DNA of 64,000 nt from Armatimonadota bacterium (GCA_029907255.1 JARYMF010000012.1:1-64000); one strand, 5' to 3'. Shown: positions 25,452-34,668, numbered from the stretch's first letter. Numbers and translations are program-made. The notes: generated by a model from the letters alone, not told the origin.

Positions 25452-26189
25452 CTACGTACCAACCAAATTGTATATAATCAACGCACTTCCTACAATAGCC
25501 GCCGTTTCTGCTCGCAGAATTCTTGGCCCAAGCGACACCGTGGTCGCTCCATTTCTTTTTGCGATATCAATTTCTTCTGTTGTGAAGCTCCCCTCCGGAC
25601 CTATGAAAAAGGCAACTTCATTTACTTTTTCTATGTTTCGAACCGCGGCCCACAGGGTTACTTCTTTTTCTTGCTCCCATGCAATAAATCTTCTGCCTTG
25701 GTTTTTTACCCGAATTATTGCATTCTCAAACGAAAATGGACCCTCCACGCTTGGCACGCGGGTTCTGCCTGATTGCTCGGCGGCTTCTCTGACGATTGCG
25801 CGCCACCGTTCAAGTTTTGTGTTCTGTTTGTCTTCGCTTATTCGGCGCACTGAGCGCTGGGCTTGCACAATCAGGAATTCTGATACGCCAATCTCTGTGC
25901 ACTTTTGCAGTGCAATGTCCATTTTCTCGCCTTTTAAAAGGCTCAAGCCAAGCGTTAGGCGAATGCTTGGTTCGGTTTTCGGTATTCGGCTTTCAAGGAT
26001 CTCAACTAAAACGCGGTCTTTTTCTATTTTCTGAATTCGCGCAACGAACTCCCTGCCGGAACCGTCGAACAGGGCAATAAGGTCTCCAACTCTTAGACGT
26101 AGGACATTGCGTATCTGCCTGTGCTGGCCCCCACTTAGCCAAGCTTGGTTATCAAAAAACTGCTGAGTCGGTACATAGAACCGATGCAT
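25452..26189 (-). CDS. rsmE: 16S rRNA (uracil1498-N3)-methyltransferase
   Basis: 245 residues. The N-terminal PUA-like region (HRQIRNVLRLRVGDLIALFDG) and C-terminal SPOUT knot are complete. The knot motifs are FIGPEGSFTTEEI and SLGPRILRAETAAIVGSAL; the latter is diagnostic of RsmE. The central LTLGLSLLKGEKMDIALQKC and AAEQSGRTRVP also match. It methylates U1498 of 16S rRNA. No prmA or dnaJ lies upstream, as is common elsewhere. It stands alone on the minus strand after a 225-bp spacer. Confidence 0.95.
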   Translation of the reverse strand: MHRFYVPTQQFFDNQAWLSGGQHRQIRNVLRLRVGDLIALFDGSGREFVARIQKIEKDRVLVEILESRIPKTEPSIRLTLGLSLLKGEKMDIALQKCTEIGVSEFLIVQAQRSVRRISEDKQNTKLERWRAIVREAAEQSGRTRVPSVEGPFSFENAIIRVKNQGRRFIAWEQEKEVTLWAAVRNIEKVNEVAFFIGPEGSFTTEEIDIAKRNGATTVSLGPRILRAETAAIVGSALIIYNLVGT

Positions 26190-26415
26190 GTCCAGTCTCG
26201 TGAAGACCTATTTAGGCGCACGCGCTCGTTTGTTGCTTCCTTTGGCTGGTGGTTTTACGAGAGATGCTTATTTGTGTAATCGTTTACACCACCTAGGGCA
26301 CTTTTCGACACCTCCCAAGGAATATCCTTCATCCTGCGGCGGGTTGAAAAAATTTTTTTTCGCTTTTTTAGATTCTCCCCACCGGCCAGCGGTTGGTGTT
26401 TATTCTAGCTCTAAG

Positions 26416-26790
26416 TTAAGCAGCTTTCTCTATTTCTAGCACGTCAAGAATGGCAAGGACGTCAGCCATACTGAAAGGTTTTATTAGACAGGCAAACGCC
26501 CCTAATTTCATTGCTCTATCGACCAGCAAATCGCGGGGGTAAGCGGTAATGATTACGACTGGCGTAGTAGGGTGAGTTTCTCTGATGCGCTCGAGGGTTT
26601 GCGCGCCATCCGTGGCAGGCATTCTCAAGTCTAGGAAAATTACGTCAATTTGTTTCTTTTTAAGGAGTTCCAGGGCTGTTTCAGCATTCTGGGCTCCAAA
26701 AGTCTGATACTCATTGCGTTCGAGAGCCTCTGTGAGCAGGCTTAATACCTGAGGTTCGTCGTCAACAATGAGAATGCTCGGTTTTGCCAT
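26416..26790 (-). CDS. Single-domain response regulator (CheY-like receiver)
   Basis: 124 residues, a receiver domain only. Acidic pair D10-D11 (ILIVDDEP), phospho-acceptor D54 (VIFLDLRMPATDG), switch threonine in PVVIITAYP and lysine in CLIKPF are all present, so it can be phosphorylated. It has no output domain. No histidine kinase is adjacent; the CBS-GGDEF gene lies 138 bp upstream on the same strand, so a link to diguanylate signalling is possible but unproven. Confidence 0.92.
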   Translation of the reverse strand: MAKPSILIVDDEPQVLSLLTEALERNEYQTFGAQNAETALELLKKKQIDVIFLDLRMPATDGAQTLERIRETHPTTPVVIITAYPRDLLVDRAMKLGAFACLIKPFSMADVLAILDVLEIEKAA

Positions 26791-26928
26791 GCGCGTTTCC
26801 CCTTATCTGAGGTGTGATGTCTTAGGCGTATGGCCTCAGCTTAACACTGCACCCACATCGGTAATTATCGGCTAAAAACTCCTCAAACAAGAGGTTATAG
26901 CAACTAATTATCAGATTTTAGTTTAATT

Positions 26929-28266
26929 TCAAGAATTTTGCTTGAGGCCGAGAAAACCTATTTGTCTGTTGACCGCATCTAGCAAGGCGGCTGCAGCTGC
27001 TCGGTAGGCGTCTTGCTTTACTATGGAGCTGCCAGACACCTTAATTTCCGCTTGCGGGGTGATAATAAGCGCTGTTACCAGCACTATGTCGTCATTAATG
27101 CCGTTCTCAATTAGGTTAATGCTGTCAACAACCACGCCATATCCTGCTGGGAGGAACTTGCAAACAGCTCCTGCGGTGGCGTCGGAAACTAGGCGCAATG
27201 CATTTCTTCCGAGCGCAAATCCGCTACATGAATGTCCTTGCACAACCTCTCCTTGGGCAAGTTGAACTTCTGCGGTTGCGAGTGACCCACCCTCCCAGGA
27301 GAAGTTTAGTGCACGTATTCTTAACCTAGAGCGTGACAAATCGATTGCAGGAATTTCGGCGGCTGGCGGCGTCGGCGCAGATTCGGGCTCAGCAGTCGCA
27401 GGTGGCTCGGCAATTGTTTTTTCACCGTTGAGCGAGGCTACTCCCAATTGCTTGCTTTTTGCTGCTGTACATGCTTTGCTGGCGAGGTTAATCAGATTAT
27501 CAAGCGTCGCCTCATAGTGAACGTCTTCTCTTTCTTTTGTTCGCTTGCCTCCATGAACTCCTATCGAACCTGTAACAGGTTCCGGAAGGTCGCCCGGAGG
27601 GGTCTCGCGCAGCTTTTTCTCTAAACTATCGGCGAGTTCTCTTGCTTCTTTGCTATTTCGAAGGGTGACTATTACGAACTCGTCGCCCGCGTAACGGCAT
27701 AGGAAGTCGGTGCCCTCATCCGTGCCGGACGAAAGGATTTCAGCCACATGGCGAAGAACTTTGTCGCCAGTTATGTGGCCGTATTTCTTGTTGAAGTCGC
27801 CGAACTTGTCTAGGTCTATGAAAATGACAGTTATCTCCTGCCCTCGCTTCAGGGCGGCAATTCCCCAATCACGCATTGCATCAGACCTGGGCAGTTTGGT
27901 GATTGGGTCGAATGATTTTCCTAATTCGGGCAGAAGGTCGCCGCGCGTCACAATGCCAACTAGCCGGCTTTCCTCCATCACGAGTAGCCGATTTGCCCCA
28001 ACTTTTGCCATCAAGTCGGCAGCGTCGGCAACTGTCATGTCGGGAGGAACTGGCACGTATTCCTTATCCATAATATGTTGAACGGGCACATCTTCGTCTT
28101 TGCCAAGCAGGTCTTGATAGTCAACAATTCCAAGAACAACGCCGTTGTCGACTACAGGCATGCCCCCGATGTTGTGACCTTTCATTAGCATTATTGCAGT
28201 CTTTATTTTGTTTGAAGGGACAAGTTGGATGACATTGGTTGTCATGACGTCGCGTACTGTCTTCAT
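26929..28266 (-). CDS. CBS-pair diguanylate cyclase (GGDEF) with C-terminal unknown domain
   Basis: 445 residues. Two CBS motifs (residues about 8-55 and 65-112: NIGGMPVVDNGVVLGIVDYQ and NRLLVMEESRLVGIVTRGD) probably sense an adenine nucleotide. A GGDEF domain spans about 118-270; its active loop reads RYAGDEF, a variant seen in active enzymes, and FIDLDKFGDFNKKYGH is canonical. A proline-rich linker leads to about 125 residues (SRLRIRALNFSWEGGSLATA, then GYGVVVDSINLIENG) of an alpha/beta domain that I do not recognise, ending in a helix DAYRAAAAALLDAVNRQIG. No membrane segment is seen, so it is cytosolic. It may couple energy or nucleotide status to c-di-GMP. Confidence 0.88.
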   Translation of the reverse strand: MKTVRDVMTTNVIQLVPSNKIKTAIMLMKGHNIGGMPVVDNGVVLGIVDYQDLLGKDEDVPVQHIMDKEYVPVPPDMTVADAADLMAKVGANRLLVMEESRLVGIVTRGDLLPELGKSFDPITKLPRSDAMRDWGIAALKRGQEITVIFIDLDKFGDFNKKYGHITGDKVLRHVAEILSSGTDEGTDFLCRYAGDEFVIVTLRNSKEARELADSLEKKLRETPPGDLPEPVTGSIGVHGGKRTKEREDVHYEATLDNLINLASKACTAAKSKQLGVASLNGEKTIAEPPATAEPESAPTPPAAEIPAIDLSRSRLRIRALNFSWEGGSLATAEVQLAQGEVVQGHSCSGFALGRNALRLVSDATAGAVCKFLPAGYGVVVDSINLIENGINDDIVLVTALIITPQAEIKVSGSSIVKQDAYRAAAAALLDAVNRQIGFLGLKQNS

Positions 28267-28424
28267 ATTGGCTGGAGCTTACCTTTCCGAAATTGAACTT
28301 CTGGGGAACCCCAAATGCAGTATATCATGCAGGACAGGAAATGTGTACTCGTATAAATACTTGAAAGTAGGTTTCAACTGCGGATGGGGTAAACTTTAAA
28401 ATAAAACGCTTGGAGGCGGACCTT

Positions 28425-29162
28425 ATGGAAATCCTGGAATGTCAAGGTACTAATGAGTTTATTCGCGGGCGTGAGGAGTTCCTTGCTTTTCTAAAGGATT
28501 GGATGGACCGCTTGCCTGAGGCGCGGATGAAGGATATAGTTGAGGCGGCTGGCGGGGCTGAAAATGTCGCGATTGTGTGTGTTGACGTAATTGTTGGTTT
28601 TTGCGGAAAAGGCAGGCTAGCCAGCCCCAGAGTTGCGACTATCGTTGAGCCTATTGTTGAGCTTTTCAAACTCGCATATTCGCATGGCATAACGAATTTT
28701 GTGCTGCCGCAAGACCAACACCCAATTGATTCGCCGGAATTTGAGGCGTATGGACCTCATTCGATTGTAGGGACGGAAGAGGCCGAGACAATGCCCCAAC
28801 TTAAGGCGCTTCCATTTTCCGACCTTTTTGTCGTCCTTCCAAAGCAGAGCATAAATGCGGCGATTGACACGGAATTTCCCAATTGGCTTGAGAGGCATAA
28901 TAATATTAAGCGTTTCATTGTAGTTGGTGACGTCACCGATATATGCATATATCAAATTGCAACCCATTTGAGGGCGAGAGCTAATCAGTTTAAAATGGAC
29001 TACGAAGTCATTGTTCCGGAAGACTGTGTGGATACTTGGGACACACCAGTAACAGTTGCAAAAGAAATGGGCATAATGCCTCATGATGCGGATCTTTTGC
29101 ATGCTGTATTTCTATATCACATGGCTCTCAATGCTATACAGGTCGTGCGGAGAATAACATAA
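28425..29162 (+). CDS. Isochorismatase-family cysteine hydrolase
   Basis: 245 residues from ATG 28425, with GGAGG eight bases upstream (the in-frame TTG at 28410 overlaps that site). The catalytic triad is visible: Asp in IVCVDVIVGFCGKG, Lys in FVVLPKQSINA and nucleophilic Cys in IVVGDVTDICIYQIATHLRA. The family includes nicotinamidases, isochorismatases and carbamoylsarcosine hydrolases. The N-terminal 45 residues before the first strand are longer than in nicotinamidase. It lies 13 bp before the LigD phosphoesterase gene, so the two are cotranscribed. Nicotinamide deamidation for NAD salvage is a reasonable guess, not shown. Confidence 0.85.
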   Translation: MEILECQGTNEFIRGREEFLAFLKDWMDRLPEARMKDIVEAAGGAENVAIVCVDVIVGFCGKGRLASPRVATIVEPIVELFKLAYSHGITNFVLPQDQHPIDSPEFEAYGPHSIVGTEEAETMPQLKALPFSDLFVVLPKQSINAAIDTEFPNWLERHNNIKRFIVVGDVTDICIYQIATHLRARANQFKMDYEVIVPEDCVDTWDTPVTVAKEMGIMPHDADLLHAVFLYHMALNAIQVVRRIT

Positions 29163-29175
29163 AGGATGATAAATA

Positions 29176-29538
29176 ATGAGCCGATTTGTTGTTCAAGAAC
29201 ACCATGCTTCACATTTGCATTGGGACTTCAGGTTGGAGATGGACGGAGTGCTCAAGAGCTGGGCAGTTCCTAAGGGGCCTCCGGAATCACCTGGGATCCG
29301 GCGGTTGGCGGTCCAGGTGGATGATCATCCGCTGGACTATATAGATTTTGAGGGTGAGATAGCAGAGGGCGAATATGGTGCTGGAACGGTAACTATTTGG
29401 GACCGCGGCTACTTTGAACTAAAAGAGCGCAGTAAGGATAAGATTGTTTTTGACTTGCATGGAGAGCGCTTGAAGGGAGGATATGCGCTAATACACATGC
29501 GAGGCAACCAATGGATTATGCTCAAACGCAAAGATTAG
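29176..29538 (+). CDS. Stand-alone LigD 3'-phosphoesterase domain protein
   Basis: 120 residues, a complete phosphoesterase domain. EHHASHLHWDFRLEMDGVLKSW holds the metal-binding histidines and Asp, SWAVPKGPPESPG is diagnostic, and DHPLDYIDFEGEIAEGEYG and GYALIHMRGNQWIMLKRK complete the family pattern. In LigD the domain removes 3'-phosphates and 3'-ribonucleotides from DNA ends during non-homologous end joining. Here there is no ligase or polymerase domain, and no ku gene in the window. GGATGA lies before ATG 29176. A role in DNA-end cleaning is the likely function. Confidence 0.92.
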   Translation: MSRFVVQEHHASHLHWDFRLEMDGVLKSWAVPKGPPESPGIRRLAVQVDDHPLDYIDFEGEIAEGEYGAGTVTIWDRGYFELKERSKDKIVFDLHGERLKGGYALIHMRGNQWIMLKRKD

Positions 29539-29857
29539 GGATGTGCACAAGACGAAGCGGAGAGTTGCTTTCGGCGGAAGATGAGTGTGCAATTTTTTAG
29601 CTTTCTATTAATTATCTTCTATCAGTGGCTAGCATTTAGATGCCGATATGTGAAAGATTTAGGCAGTTTTACATCAGCATTTAAGATTAACCTTAAATCA
29701 AAGGCGAACCCCTGCTGGTCTTTCTGCGACTAATCAATAATTTATATTAGGTTTTGTCACCCCTCTGATAGCCGTTGCGGATGAACATTTTTACAAGGCA
29801 AGAATTTTGCTTTCGGATACCGTTTAAACCTGTTATACTTAAGTAGGGGGAAGTAAG
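29539..29857. other. 319-bp intergenic spacer
   Basis: AT-rich spacer without a gene that I can support. It holds a small inverted repeat TTAAG-ATTAAC-CTTAA around 29680 and TATACT at 29834-29839, a plausible -10 without a good -35, for the gene at 29858. Confidence 0.5.
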
Positions 29858-31384
29858 ATGAAGGCTTCGGGTACATCGTTTGCCCAGAGATTGCTATGGT
29901 TAGGCCCGTTTGTTGTCGCTGTTGCCCTGGGAATTTTGGTTTATCTCCGGGCTGTGAACGGGCCATTCATCTGGGATGATGAAGTTTTGGTCCAGCAGCT
30001 TGACATGCATACAGGCGAAGGTTGGTGGCAAATATTCACAACTGGGTTCTTAATTGACCCTTCAGGTGGAAAAGCTGCTTTCTACCGCCCAATAATAGTT
30101 GCCTCTCTGCTTTTTGACCGTGCACTGTGGGGTGATAATACTCTTGGCTATCATCTTACGAATCTATTCTTCCATGCAATTACAATTCTATTTGTTGGAG
30201 TTTTGACCTGGCAGATTCTTCGCAGTCGCATTGCCGCAATTGCGTCTGCGTTCTTGTTCGCTGTTCATCCAATCCACGCTGATTCTGTATGTTGGATTTC
30301 TGGCCGTACCGATGTGATATGCGCAGCATTCCTTATCCCTGGGATATGCGCATATATGGAGTATTATCGCAGTAAGCGTCGGGTTTTTCTGGTGCTTTCA
30401 CTTGTGCTTATTCTTCTTGCGTTAATGTCGAAGGAACTTGCGGTCCTGTCGCCAGTTTTAATAGCTCTTTCGGCGTGGGCATCAGGGGTTAGAGATTATC
30501 GGAAGTTGCTTAAAGATGCCATACCGTACGTGGTACTTGCAGTTGTCTTCCTGGGTGCGCGGCATTTTGTTTTGAAAGAAGCAATGGCTCCATCGGTTCT
30601 TGTGCCGCCGAAAGCGCGTGCGGCAATAATAGGCTTTTCATTATTTGCACATTTGCAGATGCTTTTGCTACCTTGGACCGCAAAGCTTGGCTACGGATAC
30701 TTGCCGAACCAAATCATCAACAATACTAGCCTATTGCGCGGTGCCTTTGTATGCGCACTTGCGTTTTGTTTTTGGTCAATCAGTCTCACTATGCCCATAC
30801 TATTCTTTGGCATGGCATGGTTCTTGGTGACAATTGGCTTGATATCTGGTATTACTGGGCCATATCTAGCAGGTTTGGTAGCGCAAAGATTGCTATATAT
30901 CCCTTCTTTTGGGTTAGCTATCGTCTTTGGGTGGCTAATCGCCAAGGCAGTGGAAAGCGGTAAATATGTGCGCTATGCAGGCTTGGCTTTGGCTCTTGGT
31001 GTAATAGTTGCCTTTTCGTTCTTAAGCGTCAAACAGTCGGTTTTATATACTGACGATGTCATATTTTGGCAGCGATTTATTAAAGATGTTCCTCTCAACC
31101 CCGCCGCATATTACAACCTTGGAGTCGCATATGTGTCGAACGGCGAGCCAGAAAGGGCGATTTCTTATCTCCGAAAGGCAATCAAGCTTGCCCCAAGCAT
31201 TGCAATGAACTATTATGCAATGGGACAAGCTCTGAGTCAGTTAAATAGGGTGGATGAGGCAATTTCATATTTTGAGAAGGCGGCACACCTGGACCCAAAT
31301 AACGAGATAATCCAACAAGGGCTAATGGAAATCTATGAGAGAAAACGTGCTGAAATTGGGTTGCCAGGCCAACCTCATCAATAA
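29858..31384 (+). CDS. Polytopic TMTC-like glycosyltransferase-type protein with C-terminal TPRs
   Basis: 508 residues; GGGGGA precedes ATG 29858. About ten transmembrane helices cover residues 10-385. The first periplasmic loop carries FIWDDEVLVQQ and later FYRPIIVAS, the WDD and YRP signatures of TMTC-type proteins and GT-C mannosyltransferases. AVHPIHADSVCWISGRTDVI is a further family hallmark. Residues about 410-495 contain two TPRs (PAAYYNLGVAYVSNGEPERA and AMNYYAMGQALSQLNRVDEA). In eukaryotes TMTCs transfer mannose to proteins from a lipid carrier; bacterial members are untested. Its 3' end overlaps the convergent gene by seven bases. Confidence 0.8.
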   Translation: MKASGTSFAQRLLWLGPFVVAVALGILVYLRAVNGPFIWDDEVLVQQLDMHTGEGWWQIFTTGFLIDPSGGKAAFYRPIIVASLLFDRALWGDNTLGYHLTNLFFHAITILFVGVLTWQILRSRIAAIASAFLFAVHPIHADSVCWISGRTDVICAAFLIPGICAYMEYYRSKRRVFLVLSLVLILLALMSKELAVLSPVLIALSAWASGVRDYRKLLKDAIPYVVLAVVFLGARHFVLKEAMAPSVLVPPKARAAIIGFSLFAHLQMLLLPWTAKLGYGYLPNQIINNTSLLRGAFVCALAFCFWSISLTMPILFFGMAWFLVTIGLISGITGPYLAGLVAQRLLYIPSFGLAIVFGWLIAKAVESGKYVRYAGLALALGVIVAFSFLSVKQSVLYTDDVIFWQRFIKDVPLNPAAYYNLGVAYVSNGEPERAISYLRKAIKLAPSIAMNYYAMGQALSQLNRVDEAISYFEKAAHLDPNNEIIQQGLMEIYERKRAEIGLPGQPHQ

Positions 31385-32913
31385 AGATTAATTGGTACCC
31401 CCACTTCGGGAACTTTAACTTGGCATTTTCCTTTAAGGGAATCGTTAAATATCGAAAGGTTTTTCTCTTCGGTGTGGATGGGTATGACAATCTCCGGTTG
31501 GATTTCTTCTATCAATTTTAGTATATCAGCACCGTTTGCATGTCCGGAAACATGAAATGGGTTGCCCTGGTCGTCGTCTGTGCCACCGAGAAATACCATA
31601 TCGTATTTTTCCAACCAGGCTTTTAGCCTTTCTTGGTCAATTTTCATTTCTTCATTAAAAGCCTCGCACGACGAATATATCCATATTGAACCAGCGATGG
31701 GCTTAATCAAGGCTAGTTCGTTTACGTCAAAGAATCTGAAGCAGCAAATGAACTTATCTTGGTTCTTTCTGACGTCTTTTGGTTCAATAAGCTTATGTTT
31801 ATATTCATCTTTAATTGATTTTTTCCAATTGGTTGTAGTCGCCTCAAACTCAGAATAGATTACGATGTTGTCGTCATCAAGCGATGGAATGTTAGAATCT
31901 ACAAGCCTCATTGCCCTTATGAGGTAAGCGTCTTTCGTTAATATTGCCAATTTTCTGTCGGTTTCTTTGGCAATTTTTAGGAAAGCGTTTAGCCTTTCTA
32001 CGTTTCTTGAATTAAAGTCAGCAACCACTAAACCTTCCGCCTTTTTTACCTCTTGAAGAGCATTATTATAGACATCTTCTTCGGTTCGCTTAGTGTTAGA
32101 GTTGATGCGTGTTCCTTCGATTATTAGCGCGCGGGGCTTGAGTTTTTTTACCTTATCTGCAAAATCCCATGTACAATGGCAAGCTGTTCCGTGGCATCGC
32201 AAATCGCCTGTGTAAACCAACCATCCTTCACTTGTTTCTACTGCCCAAGCTGATGCTCCATAAATTGAATGGTCTACGGAAAAACGGTAGATATTCAAGT
32301 CTCCGCACTTTGAAGATTTTATGATAGGCTTCGGTTTATGTGCCTTTCTAGACGATGGGGTTGAGTTCCAGAATTCTATTAAGTTTTCATTAGGCTCTTC
32401 ATCAGTAAGGCAGTAGGGTCGCGAAACGGTTGGTTGGTCTCTAGCAACTTCGAGTTCGCCGGTAGGTTTTTCCCTGCGTTCGGAGATATATGAACACTCG
32501 TTTCCCATGCCAATATCTTGGCACGCTTTTGCGAGTGCTAGGGTCATGGCGGAGCAGTAAATTGGGATGTTACCCTTTACATAGTGAATACTGCCAAGAT
32601 GATCTAGGTGGCCGTGTGATATAAGAATGCCGTGCGTTTCTCCGATATCGTGGATTTCTACACCTTCCCAGGGATTGGCAATGCTGGATTCTAAGTCCTC
32701 ACGGTAAAGGTTGCTGATGGGAGGAATTAGCCCCATCTGGATTGGTTCATAAAGGCCTAGGCAAGTTTTTGGCTGTAAGTATTCTTCATAAAACTTGCCC
32801 ATGTGGGAAACGTTGAGGCCAAAGTCGAACCAGAGCCCCGTATTTTTGTCTTTGAGGAAAATCTTATTGCCGCCGATGCACCCAACACCGTCGAAGCATG
32901 TGATGGTCGCCAT
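31378..32913 (-). CDS. Metallo-beta-lactamase/beta-CASP-type hydrolase (RNase J-like fold)
   Basis: 511 residues from ATG 32913, with GGAGG eight bases upstream; a frame to 33012 would overlap the GAF gene. Motif II SHGHLDHLGS is intact, and GWLVYTGDLRCHG supplies the later metal aspartate. The C-terminus ends FHVSGHANGADILKLIEEIQ and PEIVIPIHTEE, which correspond to the beta-CASP histidines. Unlike RNase J, it lacks a recognisable C-terminal RNase J domain, and the first strand reads CFDGVGCIGGNKIFLKD. Candidate activity: RNA or DNA hydrolysis. Substrate unknown. It lies 88 bp downstream of the membrane GAF gene. Confidence 0.8.
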   Translation of the reverse strand: MATITCFDGVGCIGGNKIFLKDKNTGLWFDFGLNVSHMGKFYEEYLQPKTCLGLYEPIQMGLIPPISNLYREDLESSIANPWEGVEIHDIGETHGILISHGHLDHLGSIHYVKGNIPIYCSAMTLALAKACQDIGMGNECSYISERREKPTGELEVARDQPTVSRPYCLTDEEPNENLIEFWNSTPSSRKAHKPKPIIKSSKCGDLNIYRFSVDHSIYGASAWAVETSEGWLVYTGDLRCHGTACHCTWDFADKVKKLKPRALIIEGTRINSNTKRTEEDVYNNALQEVKKAEGLVVADFNSRNVERLNAFLKIAKETDRKLAILTKDAYLIRAMRLVDSNIPSLDDDNIVIYSEFEATTTNWKKSIKDEYKHKLIEPKDVRKNQDKFICCFRFFDVNELALIKPIAGSIWIYSSCEAFNEEMKIDQERLKAWLEKYDMVFLGGTDDDQGNPFHVSGHANGADILKLIEEIQPEIVIPIHTEEKNLSIFNDSLKGKCQVKVPEVGVPINLY

Positions 32914-33001
32914 GTTTGTTGCCTCCGAAGGTAGCATCCTCATGCTATAACTTCGGCAACAATTCAAGAAGTTCCTTTTATTGGTTGCAATAATGCTAAG
33001 T

Positions 33002-34585
33002 CTAAGATGCAAATCGAATCTTTGGGGAAGAGGCTGGATTGAAAGCAGAGGAGAGGTCGGCAGCTAGAGACTTTTCATATAGCTGAGCATTTGCGATTGC
33101 CACTGCAGCTGCGGATGCAACCGTCTGGAAAAGACGCATTTTTTCGTCATTCAAAGGGACATGTTTGTTGAAAAATAAATTCAATACACCTAGGGCGACA
33201 TCTTGATATACCAGCGGCACTGATACGGCATAACCGCTGCTTGCGGCTAGAACCCTCCAAGGGATAAACTCAACATCTGCGAAAACATCATCTACAACGA
33301 CTATGCGCTTTTCTCTGAACGCTTTTGCTGTATGGCCGGAATAAAATCCTGGCCTGCCACTTCCCTCTACGTTCTGCGGCTTCCTAGGGTTTAGGGGCAT
33401 TTCAGGCAAACCATATGTCGCATAGGTGGTGAGAGTTGTTCCTTCTTCGTTAGCAAGCATGACCGAAGCATATGTGGCAGAAAGCATTCTAGCCATGTCG
33501 GAAACCATCGCTAGCAATACTACGCGAAGGTCGAGTGTATTTGATAAGCTTGATGACATGTAGTGGACGGCTTCTAGATGTGAAATCCTGGCGTGTGCGT
33601 CTGAGTATGACGCACCAAACTCTTTTGCCATATAAATGACCAGAAGGAAGAAGCCGCAGAGCCTAAACAAATGTGCTAGCCACCACATAATGCTGTAATC
33701 CAGCCCAGATGCGGCATCAGCCATTTGTGAGAGTGCTATGAATGAGCCAAAGACCATGAGCGAACGAGTAAAACTGTCTTCTCGCTTTGCATAAGCATTT
33801 GCGCCCACATATAGTGCGGCGAATGTGGCAGTCACTAGAAGTGCATCGTGGAGGCTTTTATTCGCTAACTGTTCTTTGAAGTTTTGCCAAATGCCGCCCA
33901 GCCCAAATGGCAAATTTTCCTGCAACTTTAAGTTGCATCTAGCAAGTATGGGTAGACAGACTGCGAGGCATATGGAAAGTGATAAGCTGGCAATTATAGG
34001 TCTCTTGCCCATCCGGCGCACGGTTTCGAGCTCTTCCACCTTTTCGTCCCTTGCTGCAGCTGCAAGAAGAATGGCGCAGGCAATTTGCCAACCTATACAG
34101 TAATAGTTCACAACTCTTTCGATGATTGAACAGGAGATTGGATTAATTAAGCTTGCTATTCCATGTACAATAAGCGCTATGCCGGCGCCGCTAAAAGCAA
34201 TTGTAGCCAAAAGGGCTCTGCGCTCACCATTTACATAGTAGTGAATCCACATACAGTAAATGAGGCCAAGGTCAAGAAGCCCCGCATAACCTTCTGTGAG
34301 CGCATGTACCCCTGGGTTAGAGTATATCCATCCAAACAGGGGCAAGTCCCGAATTGCCCAAATCAGCGCGCCTAACGCAGCCGAACATAGAATCATCCTG
34401 ACGGCGTATCGTTTTGCAGGCTGTGTCTGCTGAATTAATATGTCTTGCTCGGCTTCTATTTCGGGAGCTTTCTCAATTTCAGGTGACAATACTTCCAATC
34501 TTGTGTCACCCTTCTTTGTAATGTGTGATGGTTTCCAACCAATTTGATTATCGGTGATTGTGCACTGCCTACTTAGGATATGCAC
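33002..34585 (-). CDS. Membrane GAF-domain sensor without an output domain
   Basis: 527 residues. About eight or nine transmembrane helices (residues 60-315, e.g. YAVRMILCSAALGALIWAI and LFRLCGFFLLVIYMAKEFG) form an N-terminal sensor region of the MASE type. A helical linker (HARISHLEAVHYMSSSLSNT) leads to a GAF domain (about 350-500; VLLAMVSDMARMLSATYASV, then VSVPLVYQDVALGVLNLFF). Normally a kinase, cyclase or phosphatase domain follows, but here only 25 residues remain. GTG 34585 has no ribosome site; TTG 34498, preceded by AAGGGTGA, is an alternative. It may signal through a partner, possibly the downstream hydrolase. Confidence 0.8.
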   Translation of the reverse strand: MHILSRQCTITDNQIGWKPSHITKKGDTRLEVLSPEIEKAPEIEAEQDILIQQTQPAKRYAVRMILCSAALGALIWAIRDLPLFGWIYSNPGVHALTEGYAGLLDLGLIYCMWIHYYVNGERRALLATIAFSGAGIALIVHGIASLINPISCSIIERVVNYYCIGWQIACAILLAAAARDEKVEELETVRRMGKRPIIASLSLSICLAVCLPILARCNLKLQENLPFGLGGIWQNFKEQLANKSLHDALLVTATFAALYVGANAYAKREDSFTRSLMVFGSFIALSQMADAASGLDYSIMWWLAHLFRLCGFFLLVIYMAKEFGASYSDAHARISHLEAVHYMSSSLSNTLDLRVVLLAMVSDMARMLSATYASVMLANEEGTTLTTYATYGLPEMPLNPRKPQNVEGSGRPGFYSGHTAKAFREKRIVVVDDVFADVEFIPWRVLAASSGYAVSVPLVYQDVALGVLNLFFNKHVPLNDEKMRLFQTVASAAAVAIANAQLYEKSLAADLSSAFNPASSPKIRFAS

Positions 34586-34642
34586 CCATTAAAAAGTATC
34601 AATGGGTGGGTATTTTGTGGTGGGGTAAAGCTAATTAACAAA

Positions 34643-34668
34643 TGAACCCCACCGCATGGTGGGGTTCA
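34643..34668 (-). terminator. Perfect 11-bp hairpin after the 34697 gene
   Basis: TGAACCCCACC (34643-34653) and GGTGGGGTTCA (34658-34668) with a four-base loop. Read leftward it is followed by TTTGTTAATT, giving a plausible terminator of the 34697-35347 gene ahead of the GAF gene. Confidence 0.7.

Noticed and set aside
26230-26345. Minus-strand 25-codon frame between the response regulator and rsmE genes
   Set aside because: No ribosome site, no homology I recognise, and a stop shortly after. Too little to call a gene.
28617-29102. Minus-strand ORF of 161 residues opposite the isochorismatase-like gene
   Set aside because: It lies antisense to a gene with a complete catalytic triad and has no recognisable domain.
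31378-34585. Anti-phage defence pair (membrane sensor plus nuclease)
   Set aside because: No cyclase, effector or defence-island neighbours; ordinary metabolic genes surround the pair. Kept as a possible signalling pair only.
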